From NCBI GenBank assembly GCA_964559135.1, contig CAZLGG010000025.1, positions 1 to 43,955 of the forward strand: 43,955 nt of DNA. Direction: 5' to 3'. The position numbers and the translations under genes are program-made. Every line of letters starts with the position of its first letter. Position 1 is the first letter of the stretch. This DNA is from DRQF01 sp964559135 (GTDB taxonomy: Bacteria > Planctomycetota > GCA-002687715 > DRQF01). Shown piece by piece: positions 39,309 through 43,955 of this stretch. The notes beneath the pieces were generated by a model. The model was not told where the DNA came from, searched no databases, and was given only the letters and a program-made list of their open reading frames with translations.

Positions 39309-40294
39309 GAATGGTGTCCTCCGAAGGCCAGATGCGAGGCGTCCGGATCCTCGTTTCCGCCGTACTCTCGACCAAAGCGCAACCAGGCGTCTCGGGAGCG
39401 ATGGGCAAGAGCATCGACCTTGGGGCAGGCTTCGAAGATCCAGGCCAGACGTCTCGAGCGCGCGGGCAGAGCCAGCGCCGCGTCGACCGCACCTCGGACC
39501 TCCGCGCGGACCGCCTCCATGATGGAAGCGTCCAAGTCCTCGTCGAGCACCCCGGTTTCTCGAAGAGTCCCTCTCAGCGTGGCGGCGGGTGAGTCCTCGG
39601 ACACGAGGACTTCCAGCAGCGCCGGCCGGCCCTCCTCGCGGAGTCGACGTGTGAGTTCCTCGGCGTCCTGCACGACGGCCAACACATCGTTCCCCGTCAC
39701 CGTGGAGGAGATCCATCCGAAACCTTCGGCCAACGGGGCGAACGCCGGGTGCTCGCCGCCCCCGCGGAGAGCCACGAAGAACAGACGTGCCTTGCGCGCC
39801 CTCGCCATGGCCAGCGCCATGTTCAGGGGCCCTTCGGTCAGATGAGCGTCACCGAGGACGGCGGCCGTCACGACGTCGCGGCTCGCACCGAGCGCGTAGC
39901 CCACGGCTTCGAGGGGGCGCGTCGGGTGTACGATCGCGGCGGGCTGGAGGCCGAGTTCGGGAACGCCGGCTTCGCCGTAGGGGACCGGGCCGGCCTTGGG
40001 ACCCCGCTCCAGAATCGCCGCGGTGAGGTCTTCGAGATCCCAACCGCGCAGGAGCGGCAGGGCCAGACTGCGACGATTCGGAAAGACGGCGTCGTGCGGG
40101 CCAAGATGACTCAGGGCTCCCAGAATGGCGGGCTCCCATCCGGGGTCCGCGAGCCATGGCCTTCCCTGCGGCCCCGCCATGCGAGGTGCGAGGGTGCGAT
40201 CCAACTCCTCAGCGATGCGAACCAAACGATGGATTTCCAGCAGGCGCGGGTCACCCTGTCGCGACGTGGAAGCGGATGGGGTGGATGCGCTCAT
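39305..40294 (-). CDS. Divergent E1-alpha-like subunit, thiamine-diphosphate motif degenerate
   Basis: A 329-residue protein in the position of the E1 alpha subunit. Similarity is modest but ordered: HRLVRIAEELDRTLAPRMA at the start, DAVFPNRRSLALPLLRG (for DYVFPxYRxHGxxLxRG), EAVGYALGA, and a central TAAVLGDAHLTEGPLNMALAMARARKARLFFVALR. In working enzymes the last block reads GDG-x-x-x-x-G-x(3)-EALN and ends with the metal-binding Asn in NN-x-[YW]; here it is GDA (148-150) and R-G-G-G (177-180). The GHS-type catalytic His loop near the C-terminus is not seen. This Mg/thiamine site therefore looks broken. The ATG at 40294 overlaps the lipA TGA (ATGA) and has GGGAG 6 bases upstream. Confidence 0.78.
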   Translation of the reverse strand: MSASTPSASTSRQGDPRLLEIHRLVRIAEELDRTLAPRMAGPQGRPWLADPGWEPAILGALSHLGPHDAVFPNRRSLALPLLRGWDLEDLTAAILERGPKAGPVPYGEAGVPELGLQPAAIVHPTRPLEAVGYALGASRDVVTAAVLGDAHLTEGPLNMALAMARARKARLFFVALRGGGEHPAFAPLAEGFGWISSTVTGNDVLAVVQDAEELTRRLREEGRPALLEVLVSEDSPAATLRGTLRETGVLDEDLDASIMEAVRAEVRGAVDAALALPARSRRLAWIFEACPKVDALAHRSRDAWLRFGREYGGNEDPDASHLAFGGHHS

Positions 40295-41283
40295 CGAACG
40301 CTCCCTTCTCCCGGGGCCCGAGCGCGGGCCTTCAGGAAACCCTCGAGGAAAACCTCGCCCGCCCGATAGGAGCTGCGGACCAAGGGACCGGACGCGCAGA
40401 AGTCGAAGCCCAACCCATGGGCGACGTCCTTCCAATGGGTGAATTCGTCCGGCGTCACGTATCGATCCACCGGGAGGAAGCGCGGGGCCGGACGGAGGTA
40501 CTGACCGAGGGTCAAGATCTGGACACCCGCGGTACGGAGGTCCTCCATGGCCTCACGGATCTCCTCGTCTGTTTCACCGAGTCCCAGCATGAGCGAGGAC
40601 TTGGTCACCACGTGACGAGCAAGGTTCCCGGCGGTCTTCAAGACATGGAGGGACTGGTCATAGCCGCAGCGGCGATCGCGGACCGCGGGGGTGAGGCGGC
40701 GGACGCATTCCAAGTTGTGGGCGAAGACCTCGCAACCGGAGCGGGCCACGCGAGCGATGGCCGAAGGATCCCCCCGGAAGTCGCCGGCCAACATCTCGAC
40801 CTTGAGTTTCGGATCGGCTTGGCGGAGTGCCTCGACGCACAGGGCCGCGTGGCCCGCGCCTCCATCGTCGAGGTCGTCTCGATCCACCATGGTCAAAACG
40901 ACGTAGCTGAGCTCCATGGTCGAGACCGCCTCGGCCAACCTGGCGGGTTCGTCGACGTCGATCCGACCTCGCGGGTTGCCCGTGTTGACGTTGCAAAAGC
41001 GGCAGGCGCGGGTGCAAGTGTCGCCGAGGATCATGAACGTGGCGGTCCCCGCCCCCCAGCATTCGGAGAGATTCGGGCAGCGCGCCTCCTCGCAGACGGT
41101 GGCGAGGGAAAGGCCCTCCCGGAGCCCCTTGATGCGGTTGTAACGGGCCCCGGAGGGGGGCCGGATCTTCAACCAGGCGGGTTTGCGCTGGGTCTCGTTG
41201 ATGACGAACTCTCCATCCCGGGCCGACCGACCCTGTGTTTTAGGGGAACACAGGCGGTGAGGCAAGGTCCGGCCCCGATCCAT
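40291..41283 (-). CDS. lipA: Lipoyl synthase
   Basis: A 330-residue radical-SAM enzyme that inserts two sulfurs into octanoyl groups on lipoyl domains. The auxiliary cluster ligands are Cys64, Cys69 and Cys75 (CEEARCPNLSEC), the radical-SAM cluster Cys90, Cys94 and Cys97 (CTRACRFC), and ATFMILGDTCTRACRFCNVN joins the two regions. VVLTMVDRDDLDDGGA, AGDFRGD and GLGETDEEI follow, and RSSYRAGE supplies the C-terminal Ser for the auxiliary cluster. The ATG at 41283 is the best start available, though without a clear ribosome site; the first 30 residues are not conserved. It is the first gene of the six-gene operon ending in lipB. Confidence 0.95.
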   Translation of the reverse strand: MDRGRTLPHRLCSPKTQGRSARDGEFVINETQRKPAWLKIRPPSGARYNRIKGLREGLSLATVCEEARCPNLSECWGAGTATFMILGDTCTRACRFCNVNTGNPRGRIDVDEPARLAEAVSTMELSYVVLTMVDRDDLDDGGAGHAALCVEALRQADPKLKVEMLAGDFRGDPSAIARVARSGCEVFAHNLECVRRLTPAVRDRRCGYDQSLHVLKTAGNLARHVVTKSSLMLGLGETDEEIREAMEDLRTAGVQILTLGQYLRPAPRFLPVDRYVTPDEFTHWKDVAHGLGFDFCASGPLVRSSYRAGEVFLEGFLKARARAPGEGSVR

Positions 41284-41618
41284 GTCGTGCTTGGAAACGC
41301 CACAAGTTTATGGAATTCAAAGACTTGTGAAGTGAGTGGATCGCGGCCTCCGGCGAAGGGGGGGGAGAGGTCGATAAGGAATGGGGAAAAGGGTTTTTCT
41401 CGTCCGGTCGAGCCTTTGCGCCCGGTCGCGCACCGAGACCGAGCGAAACCGCCGCATCACGGAGGTCCTTCACGAGAAAACTCGACGCAAGTGCCCTGCA
41501 ATCCGTTGGTGGGCAAGGAGTTCGAGATTTCTTGCGTGGCTTGGCCCGGCGATTGCGTCGCAGACGGTGTCCCCGGGCGTCGGCGCGGAGGAGAAAGAGA
41601 AAGGATCATGAGCGACCC
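41284..41618. other. Divergent intergenic region upstream of lipA
   Basis: These 335 bases should hold the promoter of the lipA operon (minus) and of the helical-repeat gene (plus). On the minus strand a CATAAA hexamer near 41309 could be a minus-10 element. A TTTTT run at 41394-41398 follows purine-rich sequence without a stem. No convincing gene is present; open frames here lack ribosome sites. Confidence 0.35.
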
Positions 41619-42752
41619 TTGAATGACCCGAGACGACTCATCGCGCATCGCGCCTGGATGGCCGCCCTGTTGATAGGGGGCGCGAGCCTGGGGGTGACCT
41701 CCAAGGCGTCCGGGCAGTCACAGCCTCGTCTCGTCGCCGTGGCCGAGTCGTCCGCGGCTCCACGGGAGCTCTCGGGGGCGGGGCGCGGGAACGCCCTCGT
41801 CCGCCGCCTTCGGTCGCCGCGCCCGAGTCCTTTCAAGGATCTCATGGGGCGTCACCGTGCCGTGAGGTTGCTGCATCGAACGCTGGAATGCGGAGCGTCC
41901 GACGAGCGGGCGGCAGCGGCCCTGGCTCTCGCTCGCATGGACGCGGTCGGAATCAAGGGTGATCTTCTCGCCGCTCTGGACGGAGCGAGGGACGAGGACG
42001 CGGTGGCGTGGGTGCTCGCGTTGGGGGAACTCGAGCGGCCTCACTTGCGCCGGTTCCTGGAAGATCTGGCTGGCGACAAGGGTGTCGGGCGCGACCTTCT
42101 GGGGCGAGAGACTCCCATCCCGCCGAGGATTCGCGCGGCGGCTGCCCTGGGCCTGGGGCTCCTCGGCGCCCCCGCGGACGGGGCGCTCTTACAACTGGTG
42201 TTTCATCCCGAGTCCACGCCGCCCGATGTCTTCCTCGCGGCGGGCTTGGCCCTTTCCTTCACGGTGAATCGTCCTTGGTCCCCCGCCCTGCAGGCGAAGG
42301 TGAGGGCCATCACACGAATTCCCTGGTTGCGGTCGGGACCACGACGGGCCCTTCGTCTCGCCCTGGCTGTTCGCGACGGTGCCGTCCAAGCCGACACGGT
42401 CCGGGTGGCGCGGCGATCGGGGTCTCCTCGTCCGCCCGTCCTCTCTTCGACCGCCCCCCTTCGGCCCGCCTTAGAGAGTATCCACGCACTCACCGGGGAG
42501 AGAAACGCATCGCGATTGGACGCGATCTGCTGGGATCTCGCCCGTCGCATGGGGAACTCGAGGGACCTTGGAGTCCTGCTCGACCGGCTGGAATCCGGCG
42601 CGATTCCCTCCGGACCTCGCCGCGTCGCGGGGCTGAGGGTGTTGGGAGAGATCTTCGACGCCCACCCTGAGGCGGGGCTCATTCGCGTCCGTCGCGCCAT
42701 CTTGTTGGATGCCGCCGATTCTCCTCTGGTTCGCTTCCTCGAGCCTCTTTGA
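41619..42752 (+). CDS. Exported helical-repeat (HEAT-like) protein
   Basis: About 377 residues with a signal peptide (basic n-region RRLIAHR, core MAALLIGGASLGVT, cleavage near ASGQ). The mature part is rich in Leu, Ala and Arg and has HEAT-like helical pairs: ERAAAALALARMD, EDAVAWVLALGELERPHLRRF, RIRAAAALGLGLLGAPADGALLQL and others. Such superhelices bind other proteins. The start is uncertain. TTG at 41619 gives a normal n-region but its AAGGA site is 13 bases away; ATG at 41658 gives a shorter peptide without a site. An ATG at 41608 next to AAGGA opens only a four-codon frame (MSDP) that stops just at the TTG, so translation might reinitiate there. Function is unknown. Confidence 0.65.
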   Translation: MNDPRRLIAHRAWMAALLIGGASLGVTSKASGQSQPRLVAVAESSAAPRELSGAGRGNALVRRLRSPRPSPFKDLMGRHRAVRLLHRTLECGASDERAAAALALARMDAVGIKGDLLAALDGARDEDAVAWVLALGELERPHLRRFLEDLAGDKGVGRDLLGRETPIPPRIRAAAALGLGLLGAPADGALLQLVFHPESTPPDVFLAAGLALSFTVNRPWSPALQAKVRAITRIPWLRSGPRRALRLALAVRDGAVQADTVRVARRSGSPRPPVLSSTAPLRPALESIHALTGERNASRLDAICWDLARRMGNSRDLGVLLDRLESGAIPSGPRRVAGLRVLGEIFDAHPEAGLIRVRRAILLDAADSPLVRFLEPL

Positions 42753-43063
42753 TTCGAGATCTCTCCGAGGATGTTCCTTCCACAAGCCAATGTGTAAGAG
42801 GTACTTGTGCGGGCAGGATTGTCCTCGCTGCCTGTCCCGGTCGCCTCATCGAAGAAATCTTTTTGAATTGCCCTCATGCGATCCGACGGGATGCCGAGAA
42901 CAAGGCGGGAATAGAAGAGTCAGGGTGACCTGAAGGAGAGCGCCGACACGTTCGAAGGCCTCAGGGCAGCAGGATACGTTTAGCCCCGTGTGACTGCATC
43001 AACTCCAGCCCAGACGAGGTCGAGAACACGTTAGCGATCATCACGAGCATCATTGATGCCCGC

Positions 43064-43099
43064 CGCCGCCGAGGAGCAATCCTGGGCGGCGTTCTTTTT
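43064..43099 (+). terminator. Rho-independent terminator with GCAA tetraloop
   Basis: CGCCGCC-G-AGGA pairs with TCCT-G-GGCGGCG around a GCAA loop (one G-G mismatch), and TTCTTTTT follows. It lies 311 bases after the nearest upstream stop codon, so it ends either a long 3' UTR or a separate short transcript. Confidence 0.75.
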
Positions 43100-43143
43100 G
43101 CCCCCTCGCCACGCCGGGAGCCGGCACGCCCCCGTCCTCGGGG

Positions 43144-43175
43144 GCGCAGAGCTTGCTCTGCACGATGAAGCGTAG
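43144..43175 (+). repeat. Palindromic intergenic repeat, copy 1
   Basis: The core GCAGAGC-TT-GCTCTGC (43146-43161) is a perfect 7-2-7 inverted repeat. With the flank ACGATGA-n-GCGT it recurs 214 bases downstream at 43358-43389, nearly identical. REP-like elements have this form. Confidence 0.65.
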
Positions 43176-43211
43176 CGCGGACAAATGGCGTGGAGGTGCG
43201 GGCCTCGTTGA

Positions 43212-43258
43212 CGTCCTCGTTTTTCTCTCACGGAGACACGGAGCCGCAAAGAAGAAAG
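43212..43258 (+). repeat. Dispersed intergenic repeat, copy B
   Basis: This aligns to 22801-22846 (TCGTTTTTCTCTCAC, then GAG, ACGG, GCCGCA, AGA, GAA in register). Its CTCTCACGGAG core also occurs inverted at 43287-43317. Confidence 0.55.
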
Positions 43259-43286
43259 GGACGGATCGCGCGTCGCCCAGCCGATG

Positions 43287-43317
43287 CGTCTTCGTGTCTC
43301 TGCGCCTCCGTGAGAGG
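43287..43317 (-). repeat. Inverted partial copy of the CTCTCACGGAG element
   Basis: Read on the minus strand it gives CTCTCACGGAGGCGCAGAGA followed by CACGAAGAC. Facing 43212-43258 it forms an inverted pair with a loop of about 70 bases. Confidence 0.45.
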
Positions 43318-43357
43318 CCCCTTCCCCTCGAACCTCGTTGATGCGTCATCCTCTGGA

Positions 43358-43389
43358 GCGCAGAGCTTGCTCTGCACGATGAGGCGTCG
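43358..43389 (+). repeat. Palindromic intergenic repeat, copy 2
   Basis: The same GCAGAGC-TT-GCTCTGC core (43360-43375) and ACGATGA flank as copy 1. A GTCATC just upstream can pair with the downstream GATGA to lengthen the hairpin. Confidence 0.65.
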
Positions 43390-43572
43390 CGTGGGCGAAG
43401 GGTGTCGAGGTCTTTCGGAGAGCGAGCTCTTCACTCCACGTCATCGAGGCCTCCTTCCCGTGGAGCCGCCCTCCCCGGCTTCGCCGTCTGTGATGAGCTC
43501 GGGGAATTCCGGGTTTGCTCCCGAGAGGGAGGCTGCTCACAATGCGCCGATGATTTCCAGGGAGTTGTCCTC

Positions 43573-43955
43573 ATGACGCAGCCCATTCGGGTCCGGTTCG
43601 CGCCGAGCCCCACCGGTTACCTCCACATCGGGGGCGCCCGCACGGCGCTTTTCAATTGGCTTTTGGCTCGCAAGGAAGGGGGTGTGTTCGTGCTGCGGAT
43701 GGAAGACACCGATGCCGAGCGCAACACCCAGGCGGCCCGGGAGACGATTTTTCGCGGGCTGGATTGGTTGGGACTCACCCCGGACGAGGGGCCCGAACAG
43801 GGCGGCCCCTTCGGCCCCTACTCCCAGAGCGAACGGTCGGATCTCTACAAGAAACACGTGGAAGAACTGGTCGCCAAGGGGGCCGTCTATCCCTGCTTCT
43901 GCACCCGGGAGAGATTGGCCGAGCTGCGGGCGAAGCAGGAAGCGGATAAAGCGGA
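43573..43955 (+). CDS. gltX: Glutamyl-tRNA synthetase, 5' part (cut by window end)
   Basis: The first 127 residues of a class I aminoacyl-tRNA synthetase that charges tRNA-Glu. RVRFAPSPTGYLHIGGARTA at residues 6-25 carries the HIGH signature as HIGG, followed by LFNWLLARKEGGVFVLRMEDTD and LDWLGLTPDEGP, both strongly conserved in GluRS. YPCFCTRERL near the end is the start of the zinc-binding insertion found in many bacterial GluRS enzymes. The C-terminal KMSKS part lies outside the window, so discrimination between discriminating and non-discriminating forms is not possible. GGAG lies 8 bases before the ATG. Confidence 0.94.
   Translation, partial: MTQPIRVRFAPSPTGYLHIGGARTALFNWLLARKEGGVFVLRMEDTDAERNTQAARETIFRGLDWLGLTPDEGPEQGGPFGPYSQSERSDLYKKHVEELVAKGAVYPCFCTRERLAELRAKQEADKA

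Larger units (their letters stand above)
42753..43572. other. 820-base intergenic region with terminator and repeats
   Basis: No convincing protein gene lies between the helical-repeat gene and gltX. The left 300 bases could be a long 3' UTR or hold an RNA that ends at the terminator at 43064-43099. A 13-base palindrome GCATCA-T-TGATGC (43047-43059) precedes that terminator. The right half is a mosaic of repeats: two copies of a palindromic element and two oppositely oriented copies of a CTCTCACGGAG element. The gltX promoter must lie at the right end. Confidence 0.5.

Noticed and set aside
42790..42933. Small Cys-rich open frame (MCKRYLCGQDCPRC start)
   Set aside because: The cysteine spacing is tempting as a zinc ribbon, but there is no ribosome site and the rest of the frame looks random.
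1..43955. CRISPR array, insertion sequence, prophage or rRNA/tRNA genes
   Set aside because: I looked for spaced direct repeats, transposase and integrase motifs and tRNA T-arms on both strands and found none that hold up.

Overview
The window is GC-rich, densely packed bacterial chromosome with 34 protein genes on both strands. I see no rRNA, tRNA, CRISPR array, insertion sequence or phage gene. The best guess at the organism is a member of the Planctomycetota or a neighbouring lineage, probably an environmental or metagenomic genome. Three things point that way. The elongation factor G is of the mitochondrial-EFG1-like type (spdEFG1) known from spirochaetes, planctomycetes and deltaproteobacteria. 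There are several large exported beta-rich proteins of unknown function. Gene order is scattered, with few long operons. This placement is inference and could be wrong at phylum level.

Layout. 1-2.8 kb (minus): EF-G followed by a RecA/KaiC-like protein with a damaged P-loop. 3.1-5.3 kb (plus): a methionine-rich exported protein, a clean terminator and an NAD-type isocitrate dehydrogenase, convergent with a SprA-type putative metalloprotease. 6.1-14 kb: an exported protein of carboxypeptidase-regulatory-like repeats, a fused formiminotransferase-cyclodeaminase with an embedded zinc-finger-like insert, an exported S9 peptidase fused to a sulfatase-modifying-factor-like domain, and a DusB-type tRNA-dihydrouridine synthase. 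14-17.2 kb: a divergent TonB / TonB-dependent receptor pair with a perfect palindrome between them. 17.4-20.3 kb: two tandem 421-residue exported paralogues. 20.4-23.8 kb: a membrane protein translationally coupled to RecQ, YqgE/AlgH and ribosomal protein L33. 24-26.2 kb: three envelope genes of unknown function. 26.2-28.9 kb: an OmpR-type response regulator without a kinase, an NtrC-type regulator that has lost its ATPase motifs, and a Cas4/AddB-like iron-sulfur nuclease. 29-32.1 kb: isochorismatase-like hydrolase, hotdog thioesterase, FabL-type enoyl-ACP reductase and acyl-CoA dehydrogenase. 32.4-34.7 kb: a 780-residue exported protein.

35-41.3 kb (minus) is the most coherent operon: lipA, E1-alpha-like, E1-beta-like, E2, lpd, lipB. 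It holds a 2-oxo-acid dehydrogenase complex together with both genes for making and attaching its lipoyl cofactor, with ATGA stop/start overlaps joining the first three. E2, E3, LipA and LipB keep their active-site residues. Both E1-like subunits appear, by eye, to have lost the residues that bind and activate thiamine diphosphate. This is the most surprising observation in the window.

The right end holds an exported alpha-helical-repeat protein, an 820-base intergenic region with a terminator and nested palindromic repeats, and the start of gltX, cut off by the window edge. Several intergenic regions carry sigma-70-like promoters (TTGnnn, 16-18 bases, TAnnAT), and start codons often follow an AGGAG-type site; GTG starts are common.
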